DNA of 33,587 bases from Kiritimatiellia bacterium (lineage in GTDB: Bacteria > Verrucomicrobiota > Kiritimatiellia > CAIQIC01 > Lenti-01): contig JAFTAH010000075.1 of assembly GCA_017458625.1 (NCBI GenBank), positions 1 through 33,587 on the forward strand, in the 5' to 3' direction. Shown here in pieces: positions 1-11,600 of the stretch. The notes under the pieces are model-generated. The model searched no databases. It was not told where the DNA came from and saw nothing but the letters and a program-made list of their open reading frames with translations. Both the position numbers and the translations under genes were made by a program. Numbering within the stretch: position 1 is the stretch's first letter; each line of letters opens with the position of its first letter.

Positions 1-103
1 CATCGTCGGCCGGAGCCGTGTCCCCGTTATCCGTTCCAAATGCGGCGAGAACGAGGGCAATTCCGGCAATTCCCAGGCTTAGCGGCAAAAAATGTCTGTT
101 CAT
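1..103 (-). CDS. Partial secreted protein, N-terminus only (runs off left edge)
   Basis: Only the first 34 codons are in the window; the rest lies beyond the left edge. They encode a short basic start and a hydrophobic stretch (MNRHFLPLSLGIAGIALVL...), then an acidic segment beginning GTDNGDTAPADD. This is the layout of a Sec signal peptide or N-terminal anchor. An in-frame ATG four codons upstream (at 115) is an alternative start. The N-terminus resembles that of the TSP3 protein starting at 23804 (MKKTFLPFLLGLAGVVGVV...), and both genes share AGACATTTTT just after the start codon. It may therefore be a paralogue. A TTGACA/GACAAT promoter lies just upstream. The function of the mature part cannot be judged. 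Confidence 0.55.
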   Translation of the reverse strand, partial: MNRHFLPLSLGIAGIALVLAAFGTDNGDTAPADD

Positions 104-142
104 GCGTGCAACCATCCCGTCGAAGGCTTTCAACCAAGCCCC

Positions 143-170
143 ATTGTCCAAATCGATCCCTCCCTGTCAA
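143..170 (-). promoter_or_regulatory. Putative sigma-70 promoter of the left-edge gene
   Basis: On the minus strand, TTGACA (170-165) is followed after 16 bp by GACAAT (148-143), which matches the -10 consensus at 4 of 6 bases. Transcription would start near 136, giving a leader of about 33 nt before the ATG at 103. This rests on sequence match only. Confidence 0.4.
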
Positions 171-535
171 CCGGAAAACGTGAACGAAGCGAAGCCGACA
201 CCTCGGGCCTGAGGGACACGAGAACGAAACCCTCCTGGGAGCGAGAATCTGGACGACATGGGGTGGTATGACGGCAACAGCGGTGACGGATCCGCCGGGG
301 GCGCAGTCGGGCTCGGACCGCGTCTGCCACGGCGGCTCGTGGGACGACGGCGCCAGGCGCTGCCGTTCGGCCGACCGGATCCGGTACGGGTGCGGTCCGG
401 ACGGCCGCCTCAGCCTGGGACTCCGCGTGGCCTTGCTCCCAGTTCAATGAAGGGAGGCCTCTTCTTGGGCTCAAGACAGGACAAGGAGCAGCGCGCGGAC
501 GCGGCGACGGCGAGCGGGGGGGGGAAGGAGGGCAC
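171..535. other. Intergenic stretch without a convincing gene
   Basis: This GC-rich stretch lies downstream of the tRNA-Lys terminator and upstream of the left-edge gene promoter. Open frames cross it on both strands, but their translations are Arg/Pro/Ala-rich with no recognisable motif and no supporting ribosome-binding site. I see no repeat or RNA structure beyond the terminator at its right end. Confidence 0.5.
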
Positions 536-562
536 AAAAAAAGGTGCGACCGAGGTCGCACC
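536..562 (-). terminator. Rho-independent terminator of tRNA-Lys
   Basis: Eight-base arms GGTGCGAC and GTCGCACC (543-550 and 555-562) enclose a four-base loop. On the minus strand the hairpin is followed by a run of seven T (542-536). It begins seven bases beyond the encoded CCA of the tRNA, so the tRNA is probably transcribed alone. Confidence 0.85.
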
Positions 563-569
563 AGAAGGA

Positions 570-645
570 TGGTAGAGGCGGAGGGGCTCGAACCCACGAC
601 CCGCTGATTAAGAGTCAGCTGCTCTTCCAACTGAGCTACGCCTCC
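570..645 (-). tRNA. tRNA-Lys (anticodon CTT)
   Basis: The minus strand folds as a 76-nt tRNA. The acceptor stem is GGAGGCG with CGCCTCT (one terminal G-U), followed by discriminator A and an encoded CCA. The anticodon stem GCTGA/TCAGC encloses the loop CTCTTAA, which gives anticodon CTT (lysine, AAG codons). The T loop is TTCGAGC. The T stem GTGGG/CCCTC carries one U-U mismatch at positions 50-64. Other stems are canonical. A terminator follows directly. Confidence 0.93.
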
Positions 646-766
646 ACTCGCGTCAAGCGATGCGCGAAGAGTGCGCTTTCCCGAGGCGCATTTCAAGAAC
701 TTTTTTCATCTTTTTTTTGTCTGGAGGGGCGGAGGCGATGATTTTCCGCTTTTCGTGTTTTCCTGC

Positions 767-796
767 TTGTCGGGGCGGGCGATGGCGGGCTATACT
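767..796 (+). promoter_or_regulatory. Putative sigma-70 promoter of the 826 gene
   Basis: TTGTCG (767-772) and TATACT (791-796) are separated by 18 bp. They lie about 30 bp upstream of the ATG at 826, which has an AAGGAAGG ribosome-binding site at 810-817. Confidence 0.55.
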
Positions 797-825
797 AGCC
801 GCGTCTTCGAAGGAAGGTTATCCGT

Positions 826-2103
826 ATGCGCCGTATCTTTTTCCGCAGTCTGCTGTTCTGCCTCGCAGCCGCCATCGTGGTTGGCGCGTTCTTTGCGTGG
901 CGCGCCTTCGACGTCTATCGGACGGCCCGGGGAGGGTACAAGCATCTGCGGTATTTGCTGGAGTCGGGGGAGACCATCGAGGGGGAGCCGGCGGACGAGG
1001 TGCTGTCAGACGACTATCTGATGGGGCTGTTCGGCAACAATCCGGAGCTGGTGGAGCGGCTGAAGACCATCGTGGACCTGGGCATGGCGACCGACGAATC
1101 GCTCAAGACAGGCGAGATCACGGCGATGATCGTCACGTACCAGAAGGTGGACAACGAGATTCGCGATGCGGCCATCTACGCGATCGGGGGGTTCAGCGAC
1201 ACGAAGAACACGCGGCTGGGGTTCCATTCGTCGGGGTACTTCCAGCGGGAGCTCGATCCGAGCCTGTGGCTGACGGGCAACACGGTGATGAACATGCTGG
1301 GGCGCGACGTCGTGGTGTTCTGCGAGAAGGAGAAGGCCGAGCAGCAGATGTCGTTGCTGTATGGGCTACTCAACGGGGACATCATGCCGCTGGCGATCAA
1401 GATCGTCAATTCGCCGGTTCATTACGCCATCGTGCTGCCGTCGCCCAAGCAGCTGGCGCCGCCGAATCTGCGGAATCACCTCCAGACGGTGTTCGTGACC
1501 GGAGTGCTGGGGCCGGACGAGTCGGAGTCGGAGATTCGGTTCATCACGGGCAATCCGCTGCGGAGCGCGCATGTCAACGCGATTCTGGCCGACACGCTGG
1601 CGCTGGCGCGCATGACGTTCCGCGACCGGTTCAGCGGGTACGTCAAGAAGCGCGAATGGGGGCTGCAGGATGATGTCTGGTGGGCAACGCAGTACGTGGA
1701 CATCATCGACCACTCGGAGCAGTTCATGGCGCCGGACATGGTGACGTTGCGGGTGGGCTTTGACCGTCCCAAGCTCAATGCCGTCCTCAAGACCATCGAA
1801 CGCGGTGGCCGGGACTTGGCGGCCGAGCGGGCATTTGCGTTGGCGGGCGACATGCCGTGGGAGTTCGTCTACGCCGAAAAGGACAATCCGACCGGCGGCT
1901 ACTGGTCCAAGGGGCACGTCGATGGCCGCGAGTGGCCGCTAGGCGACGAAGGCATTGCCACGCCGGGCTCCATTGCCGCCGCCGCCGCCCGCAAGAAGGC
2001 CGCCGAAGAGGCCGCCGCCGCCAAGGCCGCCGCCGAGGAGGAACAGCGACGCCAGCGGGAGCGCGAGCAGCAGCAGAAGGCTGCGGAAGCGCCGGCGGCG
2101 TAG
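826..2103 (+). CDS. Membrane-anchored protein of unknown function with Ala/Glu-rich coiled-coil tail
   Basis: This 425-residue protein is not a family I recognise. It opens with a basic N-terminus and a single hydrophobic segment (about residues 5-25, FFRSLLFCLAAAIVVGAFFAW), consistent with an uncleaved anchor and a periplasmic body. The body (about 30-380) is soluble, mixed alpha/beta in character, without a visible catalytic motif. The last ~45 residues are Ala/Lys/Glu/Gln-rich (AAARKKAAEEAAAAKAA...) and probably form a helical or coiled-coil tail, encoded by GCC-rich DNA. The start is supported by AAGGAAGG eight bases upstream and a TTGTCG/TATACT promoter. The gene stands alone; the repeat-rich gap begins at its stop codon. 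Confidence 0.85.
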   Translation: MRRIFFRSLLFCLAAAIVVGAFFAWRAFDVYRTARGGYKHLRYLLESGETIEGEPADEVLSDDYLMGLFGNNPELVERLKTIVDLGMATDESLKTGEITAMIVTYQKVDNEIRDAAIYAIGGFSDTKNTRLGFHSSGYFQRELDPSLWLTGNTVMNMLGRDVVVFCEKEKAEQQMSLLYGLLNGDIMPLAIKIVNSPVHYAIVLPSPKQLAPPNLRNHLQTVFVTGVLGPDESESEIRFITGNPLRSAHVNAILADTLALARMTFRDRFSGYVKKREWGLQDDVWWATQYVDIIDHSEQFMAPDMVTLRVGFDRPKLNAVLKTIERGGRDLAAERAFALAGDMPWEFVYAEKDNPTGGYWSKGHVDGREWPLGDEGIATPGSIAAAAARKKAAEEAAAAKAAAEEEQRRQREREQQQKAAEAPAA

Positions 2104-2153
2104 GGGGAGGCGAGGGGGGAGAGAGGGCGAAAACGGGGGAGTGGGGCAAGAAA

Positions 2154-2191
2154 CTAGAGTTTCTAGAAGGGCTAGATGCCTAGGTGTCTAG
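2154..2191. repeat. CTAG-spaced short tandem array (left)
   Basis: CTAG tetramers start at 2154, 2163, 2172, 2180 and 2188, a spacing of 9, 9, 8 and 8 bp. The last one is also the left end of the palindromic element at 2188-2349. A remnant of the same array continues at 2462, 2470 and 2486, with CGAG in place of CTAG at 2478. A matching array lies just upstream of the fumarase start (4031-4077). Confidence 0.75.
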
Positions 2192-2349
2192 AGCGGTTTT
2201 CAGAATAGTGTAGCCACAGATTGGTAGGGCCCGACCGCCGGGCGGGCCGTTCTGCGGCTTTCAGCCGCGCCTTCAGGCTTGTATTTGTGGCGCGACAGGA
2301 TGTCGCACTCTCCATTCTTGCGGCTACATTATTTCTGAAATTGCTCTAG
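2188..2349. mobile_element. CTAG-bounded palindromic MITE-like element, copy a
   Basis: This 162-bp non-coding element has terminal inverted repeats. The left end begins CTAGAGCGGTTTTCAG and the right end finishes CTGAAATTGCTCTAG. Inside are two perfect hairpins, GCGGCT-TTC-AGCCGC (2254-2268) and GCGACA-GGA-TGTCGC (2292-2306), plus a GCCCG/CGGGC stem near 2228-2247. The reverse complement of copy b (2486-2625) has the same ends and hairpins in the same order. No transposase is encoded, so mobilisation would be in trans. CTAG ends fit insertion at CTAG with TA duplication, as described for IS630/Tc1-mariner-type transposition; that assignment is inference. Confidence 0.65.
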
Positions 2350-2465
2350 TGTGGTGTCCTGAAAATACCAGTCCCAATAAATGGTTCCAATGTTTCGTCG
2401 TATCGGATGAAACCTGCGGATGGATGAAAACACTTGGGAAACGTATTTAGTGGACAGCACACTAG
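2346..2465. mobile_element. Second CTAG-bounded inverted-repeat element of a different type
   Basis: This 120-bp segment begins CTAGTGTGGTGTCC. Its right end, reverse-complemented, reads CTAGTGTGCTGTCC. Similarity between the ends continues inward through AAATAC and TCCCAA, giving imperfect terminal repeats of about 35 bp. It shares its left CTAG with the right end of copy a and its right CTAG with the short CTAG array. There is no coding capacity. The ends look like those of an IS-derived MITE, unrelated in sequence to copies a and b. Confidence 0.55.
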
Positions 2466-2485
2466 GATGCTAGGATTCGAGGGGG

Positions 2486-2625
2486 CTAGAGCATTTTGCG
2501 AAAATGTGTGGCCGCAAGGTTCGGAGGTGCGACATCCTGTCGCGCCCAAATGAATTGCGCGGCTGGAAGCCGCACCTCCGGAAGCCGCCCGCCAAATGGC
2601 TACAGTAATTTGAAAACCGCTCTAG
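2486..2625. mobile_element. CTAG-bounded palindromic MITE-like element, copy b (inverted)
   Basis: This 140-bp relative of copy a lies in the opposite orientation. It can fold as a cloverleaf: CGGAGGT/ACCTCCG (2522-2528 and 2574-2580) encloses two perfect hairpins, GCGACA-TCC-TGTCGC (2529-2543) and GCGGCT-GGA-AGCCGC (2559-2573). The right end finishes AAAACCGCTCTAG. Its terminal CTAG (2622-2625) contains the TAG stop codon of the fumarase on the minus strand, so the element abuts the coding region exactly. Confidence 0.65.
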
Positions 2626-4025
2626 CGGTTGGGGGAGGTGGAGGCGGCGAGGAGGGCGTCGAAGGCGGCGGGGGAGAGGAGGTTGCGCTCGAGGACGAGG
2701 TCGCGGAGGGTTTTTTGTGTGGCGAGGGATTCGCGGACGAGGGCGGCGACGCGGTCGTAGCCGAGGACGGGGTTGAGAAGGGTGGGGAGGGCGGCGGATT
2801 GTTCGAGGTGGCGGGCGCAGGTGTCGGCGTTGGCGGTGATGCCGCGGACGCATTTGTCGGCCAAGGTGGAGAGGGCGGCGGCGAGGAGGGCCGTGGCGTG
2901 GAGGGTGTCGGCTGCGATGAGGGGCATGTGGGTGTTGAGCTCGAGCTGCGTCGCGCCGCAGGCGAGGGCGACGGCGTGGTCGAGTCCTTGGACCTGGATG
3001 GCGGCCATGTTGGCGGCTTCGCAGATGGAGGGGTTGACCTTGCCGGGCATGATGGAGGAGCCGGGCTCGACGGCGGGGAGGGCGATCTCGGCGATGCCGG
3101 TGCGGGGGCCGGAGGCGAGGAGGCGGAGGTCGTTGGCGATGACCTGGAGGTCGAGGGCGAAGGCGCGGAGGGTGGCGGAGTAGTCGGCGAAGTCGGTCAG
3201 GAACTGGGTGGCGGCGATGGGGTCGTCGGGGATGGCGAAGGGGGCCGGGGCGCAGGGGACGAGAGGCTGGAGGTGGCGCAGGACGGCGGGGCGGAAGGCG
3301 AGGCGGGTGTTGAGGCCGGTGCCGACGGCGTTGCCGCCGATGCCCAGCTGGCAGAGGCGCGGGAGGACGGCATCGAGGCGGTCCAGGTCGCGGCGGAGGG
3401 CGGCAGCGTAGGCGTGGAATTCCTGCCCGAGGGTGATGGGGACGGCGTCCTGGAGGTGGGTGCGGGCGGCCTTGAGGACGGGGGCGAATTCGTCGGCCTT
3501 GGCGGCGAAGGCGTCCGCCAGGGCGGCGGCGGCCGGGCGGAGGGCTTCGGCGGCGGCTTGCACGACCGCCACCTTGGCGGCGGAGGGGAAGACGTTGTTG
3601 GTGGACTGGCCGCGGTTGACGTGGTCGTTGGGATGGACGGGGGAACGGGTGCCGAGGGGCTGTCCGAGGGCGCGGTTGGCCAGGTTGGCGATGACTTCGT
3701 TGAGGGCCATGTTGGCGGAGGTGCCGGAGCCTGCCTGGTAGATGGGGAGGACGAGGTCGGCGTCGTGGGTGCCGGAAAGGACGTCATCGCAGGCGGCGGC
3801 GATGGCGTCGGCGAGGTCGGGGGGGAGGTCGCCCAGTTCGCGGTTGGCGAGGGCGCAGGCCTTCTTGAGGAGGGCCATGGCGTGATAGATGGGCAGAGGC
3901 AGCGGGAAGGGCGCGAAGCGCGCGAAATTTTCGCGGGAGCGGGAGGCGTGGGCGCCGTAGAGGGCGTCGGCGGGGATGGAGCGGGGGCCGAGGGAGTCGG
4001 ATTCGAGGCGGGTGGGGGAGTTCAT
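2622..4025 (-). CDS. fumC: Class II fumarate hydratase (fumarase C type)
   Basis: This 467-residue protein is of typical length for the fumarase/aspartase superfamily and would interconvert fumarate and L-malate in the cytoplasm. Visible family signatures are QAGSGTSANMALNE (97-110), HPNDHVN (131-137), RTHLQDAVPITLGQE (188-202) and the signature loop GSSIMPGKVNP (322-332). His190 in THLQDA matches the fumarase catalytic His; aspartases have Gln there. GKVNP rather than AKVNP also favours fumarase. One oddity is QSTNN at 140-144, where QSSND or QSTND is usual. There is no strong Shine-Dalgarno, because the 5' flank is a CTAG array. The stop codon lies inside the terminal repeat of the adjacent element. 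Aspartate ammonia-lyase is the main alternative. Confidence 0.9.
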   Translation of the reverse strand: MNSPTRLESDSLGPRSIPADALYGAHASRSRENFARFAPFPLPLPIYHAMALLKKACALANRELGDLPPDLADAIAAACDDVLSGTHDADLVLPIYQAGSGTSANMALNEVIANLANRALGQPLGTRSPVHPNDHVNRGQSTNNVFPSAAKVAVVQAAAEALRPAAAALADAFAAKADEFAPVLKAARTHLQDAVPITLGQEFHAYAAALRRDLDRLDAVLPRLCQLGIGGNAVGTGLNTRLAFRPAVLRHLQPLVPCAPAPFAIPDDPIAATQFLTDFADYSATLRAFALDLQVIANDLRLLASGPRTGIAEIALPAVEPGSSIMPGKVNPSICEAANMAAIQVQGLDHAVALACGATQLELNTHMPLIAADTLHATALLAAALSTLADKCVRGITANADTCARHLEQSAALPTLLNPVLGYDRVAALVRESLATQKTLRDLVLERNLLSPAAFDALLAASTSPNR

Positions 4026-4030
4026 GGGGG

Positions 4031-4077
4031 CTAGGTTTCTAGGTGGCTAGTTTTTCTAGGATTTCTAGTTTTTCTAG
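4031..4077. repeat. CTAG-spaced short tandem array (right)
   Basis: CTAG tetramers start at 4031, 4039, 4047, 4056, 4065 and 4074, a spacing of 8, 8, 9, 9 and 9 bp. The array sits in the 5' flank of the fumarase, ending six bases before its start codon, and would be transcribed as its leader. It mirrors the array at 2154-2191. Confidence 0.75.
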
Positions 4078-4096
4078 GGGGAAGAAGGCGTCGAAG

Positions 4097-4120
4097 CGAC
4101 GAAACGACGAATCGACGAGG
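4097..4120. repeat. 8-bp tandem repeat, three units (CGACGAAN type)
   Basis: CGACGAAA, CGACGAAT and CGACGAGG follow one another without gap, directly beside the CTAG array in the fumC-dnaE gap. I see no coding frame here. Confidence 0.5.
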
Positions 4121-4128
4121 GACGGAAG

Positions 4129-4156
4129 ATGGAAACAGGTTTCCATTGAATGGAAG
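4129..4156. promoter_or_regulatory. Cluster of inverted ATGGAA/TTCCAT half-sites
   Basis: ATGGAAA (4129-4135), TTTCCAT (4141-4147) and AATGGAA (4150-4156) form two overlapping inverted repeats between the end of dnaE and the start of fumC. They could be an operator for fumC or a weak hairpin downstream of dnaE. There is no T run on the minus strand, so an intrinsic terminator is unlikely. Confidence 0.3.
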
Positions 4157-4162
4157 TGGGTT

Positions 4163-7744
<3,582 letters not shown>

Positions 7745-7793
7745 GGGCTGGTTCCAGGGACGCAAAGGGGGGACTCCCCGAAGGGGCGGCGCG

Positions 7794-7822
7794 AGTATGC
7801 CACAGGGGAGGGGCCCATTCAA
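7794..7822 (-). promoter_or_regulatory. Putative sigma-70 promoter of dnaE
   Basis: On the minus strand, TTGAAT (7822-7817) and CATACT (7799-7794) are spaced by 17 bp. Predicted transcription starts about 40 nt upstream of the dnaE ATG at 7744. A small CCCC-TTC-GGGG hairpin lies in the leader (7776-7786). Confidence 0.5.
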
Positions 7823-7901
7823 GCCAGCACGCCCGCCCCCTTCGGAAACCCGAAAACTCCGCGGAAACCCGGAATCCCGCCCCCCCGCTCCCAAAAAGCC
7901 T

Positions 7902-8468
7902 TCACCGCCCCCCGTGATTGGTGACGTTCCCCTCGCCGTCGAACCAGACTTGATAGAGAAGAGGGAAGAGGGTAGGGAAGCGGGAGGGATAGTAGAACCA
8001 GCGGTGGGCGGAGGAGGCAGGAAGGGGATCCACTTCGTCGGGCTCGCCGAAGAGGAGGCGGACGTCGGCTTCGGTCTGGGGATTGGCCGCGTCCCAGGCT
8101 TGGTTCATGCGGACGATGGCGCGGTCTAGGACAGCAGCACCGAGCTCCAGGCAGAAGAATCCGGCCGCGAAGAGGGTGAAGACGAGCAGGGTCGGCGTGA
8201 GGAAGGCCGCGGCGGGATGGCCGAGCGGCCGGCGGTTGAGGCGGCGGTGGAGCCAGAGGAGGAGGAGACAGAGCCCGCCGAACGCGGCGGCGATGACGAA
8301 AGAGCCCAGCGCCACGACGAGGAAAAAGAGGCCGTCGGTTGGGAAGATGATGTGGCAGAGGCCATCGGCCGGGCGACAATAGAACGTGCGGAATCGCCAG
8401 ACCGCCAGCGGCAGCTGCGCGGCAAAGAGCGCGACGGGAATGGCGAAGAGAAGAAGTCGCTTTTTCAT
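7902..8468 (-). CDS. Small membrane protein with C-terminal BamE/SmpA-like domain
   Basis: Starting at MKKRLLLFAIPVALF, the protein has 188 residues. A longer frame exists upstream to 8603, but its extra 45 residues are Arg/Gly/Pro-rich and unlike a natural N-terminus. Three hydrophobic helices are visible, at about 4-23, 46-73 and 88-114. The C-terminal ~55 residues read EADVRLLFGEPDEVDPLP, then HRWFYY and VWFDGEGNV. This resembles the short BamE/SmpA-like fold (LLGxP...WxY...v.F..G.v) that often sits in envelope lipoproteins; the match is by eye. The gene lies between dnaE (same strand, about 157 bp away) and the divergent giant amylase. Its function is unknown. Confidence 0.7.
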   Translation of the reverse strand: MKKRLLLFAIPVALFAAQLPLAVWRFRTFYCRPADGLCHIIFPTDGLFFLVVALGSFVIAAAFGGLCLLLLWLHRRLNRRPLGHPAAAFLTPTLLVFTLFAAGFFCLELGAAVLDRAIVRMNQAWDAANPQTEADVRLLFGEPDEVDPLPASSAHRWFYYPSRFPTLFPLLYQVWFDGEGNVTNHGGR

Positions 8469-8696
8469 GGCTGGCCGATTTGCAGTCTCGCGTCCCGGAT
8501 TCCGGCGCGTCGGAAGACCGGAAGAGAGAATGCCACAACCCAGGGTGCCAGGCAAGCCAGCACGGTCCGCCTTTTGCCCTTTTGGGGCGCGTTTTCTTGA
8601 CAAGCGGAGGGAGAATTGAGGATTGCGGGGGAGGGGGAGGGGGAGTAGGATTGGGGTACGGGGCGGTGTGGTTGCCGCTCATGAGCGAGGTCGGTT

Positions 8697-11600
8697 ATGA
8701 AGAAGAACACGATGAGAGCAGGGTTCGCGGGCGCGTTGGCGGTCGTGGGGGCGTTTTGTCTTTTCGTGGGCGCGGAAGCGCGCGCGGAGGCCATCTTGCA
8801 GGTGTTCAACCAGTCGCACAACGAGATCGCGGCGCGTCTGCCGGAGATCGCGGAGGCCGGGTACACGGCGTTGTGGGTTCCGCCCCCGACCAAGGCCAAC
8901 GGCGGGATGAGCGTGGGCTATGACCTGAACGACCCGTTCGACATCGGCAACAGCGACCTGCGCGGCACCTGGAGCACCCGCTACGGGGTCGAGGCCGACC
9001 TGCACAACCTCATTGCGATGTGCCACCGCTTCGGCATGCGCGTCTACTTCGACAACGTCATGAACCACCGCAGCTACGACATCCCGGGCTACAACGAGTC
9101 CACTCCCACGGACGTCTACCCCGGCATGTGCCCCGAAGACTTCCACGTCCGGACCACGTCCGACGGCTTCTACCGCAAGTGGGACAACGTCCGGAGCTGG
9201 GACGACGAGTGGCAGGTGATGTTCCTGGGCCTTTCGGATCTGCTGGACATCGCGCACGAGAACTACTACGACGATGGCGGCAACGGCCCCTACAACGCGA
9301 ATTTCGGCCCCTCCGAGGGCGGCTGGCACCTCAAGCCGTACATCGTGCGCTATGCGTACCACAAGGAGGACACGTGGAAGCTGTTCGACCGGATGCCCTA
9401 TCCCGGGAAGACGAACGACGACTATCGCCAGGGCGACGGCGCCCTCCAGAACACCGACGGCGACAACGGCGTCAATCTCTACACCGGCTTCGAGAACAAC
9501 GCCTGGAACCCCGACGACCCTGCCACCGCCGCCCTCATTTCCGCCAACGCCGCCTGGTTCGACGCGCACGATGCGCGCAACGGCGTCTCGATGAAGCTGA
9601 TCGAGGACTTCCCCAACTTTTACAAGGAGCAGGTCGACGACTACCTCAACCGCGCGGTCCGCTGGCTGGTGGACCGCACCCACGTCGACGGCCTCCGCCT
9701 CGACGCCGTCAAGCACGTCCCCTACGACTTCTACGGTGCCAGCTACGGCGACGACAAGGACGGCTCCAACTACGGCTACATGGGCCAGGCCCAGTGGCAG
9801 TTCAACATGACCCGCGGCTTCAACGACTGGGACAACCACCGCGACAGCATCTTCAACATCGACGCGCCCCGCAACGACCTGATGGCGTTCGGCGAGCACC
9901 TCGGTTCGCCGCCGGCGCAGGGGCCGTACGTCGCCACCGGCATGCGCCTGGTCGATGACCGCCTCCGCAACGAGCTGAACTGGCGGTTCAGCGCGAACGA
10001 CCTCTCCGGCTTCGACAACGAGTACGCCGGCAGCGAACTGGGGCCGGACTGCGGCGTCATGCACGCGCAGAGCCACGACAACGACTACGTGGACCGCAAG
10101 CCGCTGCACCATGCGATGTACTTCATGCGGCGCGGTCTCGGGCTGGTCTATTCCGACGGCAACAACCACGCCGCGACGCTGTCCGGGTCCGGTGGCGCGT
10201 TCCCCCGCTGGGCGCTGACCGACTTCCTTGGACAGTGGGGCCAGCACCAGATCCCGACGCTGCTCCACGCCCACGAGAACTTCGCCCGCTACGGACAGTA
10301 TCCCAAGTATTCCACCGGCAACTTCATCGCCTGGGAGCGCGGCGGCGACGGCTCCCAGTGGGCCACCATGCTCTTCCAGATGAACTCCGGCTGGGACTTC
10401 TGGCAGGACTCCCTGACCGCCGGCTCCTTTGGCAGCGACGACTTCTATCTCTACGACTACGCCAGCGACATGTACATGCCGCACCGCCACGACGGCGGCT
10501 GGTCCGAGGCCCCCTACGTCTATGGTTCCGAGCTCGCCACCGGCTACGTCGAGCTGCCCCCCAACTCCTACGCCATCTGGGCCTGGAAGAACCCCGACCC
10601 CTCCGAACTCTATCCCAGCCCCTATCCCGACTGCTTCGTCGACTCCGACGCCCGCCTCTACGCCCCCGATTCCCGCGTCATCACCCTCATGGAGGATGGT
10701 CACGTCGTCGAGCCCGTCATGGTCGTCCGCAAGGACGGCGTCGACGGCGACCCCAACTTCAACCCCTACAACGTCGCGGACACCAACAACACCGACTACG
10801 CCTACACCATCGCCATCCCGCGCGTGACCGGCGGTACCAACGTCACTCTCGCCGTCAAGGCCGATGGCTCCGCCGAATCGCTCCTGTTGCGCCTCGACGG
10901 CGGCATGGACTTCGGCAACCACAACCACACCGAGGCAGGCGACTGGCGCGACAATCCGCCCGGCACCTGCCACGACTTCTACCTCGGCTTCGAGGATGGG
11001 TCGCCGTACTTCACCAAGCGCATGTGGGCCGAGCTCTTCGCCTCCAAGGACACCACGCATTGCAAGATCGGCACCCAGGGTGCCACCTCCTACGAAGTTT
11101 TCGCCTCCGGCGAACCTGCCGTCCACGAATACGAAGGCACCGCCTCCTCCGGCAACTACGGTCAGGTCGGCTTCCTCTACCACGACCCCGCCGCCGACTC
11201 CCCCGCCACCACCATCAGCGGCGGCACCACCAACACCACCATTGCCACCAACACCTACACCCTCAACGCCACCGCCAACGGCGTCAACGACGGGACCATC
11301 ACCGGCGTGAACGGCTTCGGCAACGTCGGCGCCGTCGGCCACAACTACCAGGACGCCACCACCTGCTGGGCGGGGTTGTTCTCCGACGGCACCTGTGCCA
11401 ACGCCGGCATCACCGGCTTCGCCAACAACACGTCCTACGGACTGTATGCCAACCCGGCGGGCTCTTCCGCCAACGCCGAGTTCGGCGGCACCTTCAGCGC
11501 GGCAGACGGCATGACGAACGTCAGCGTGCAGCTGGGCTTCCTCTGGGACAGCGCCATCGAGGGCTCCTACAAGGGCTTCTCGTTCCTGGACGCCAACGGC

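Noticed and set aside
2496..4034. 512-residue plus-strand frame with Gly/Glu repeats
   Set aside because: Antisense shadow of fumC extended through the repeat elements.
8597..8602. TTGACA as a promoter for the giant amylase
   Set aside because: A perfect -35 hexamer, but no acceptable -10 at 15-19 bp; left uncalled.
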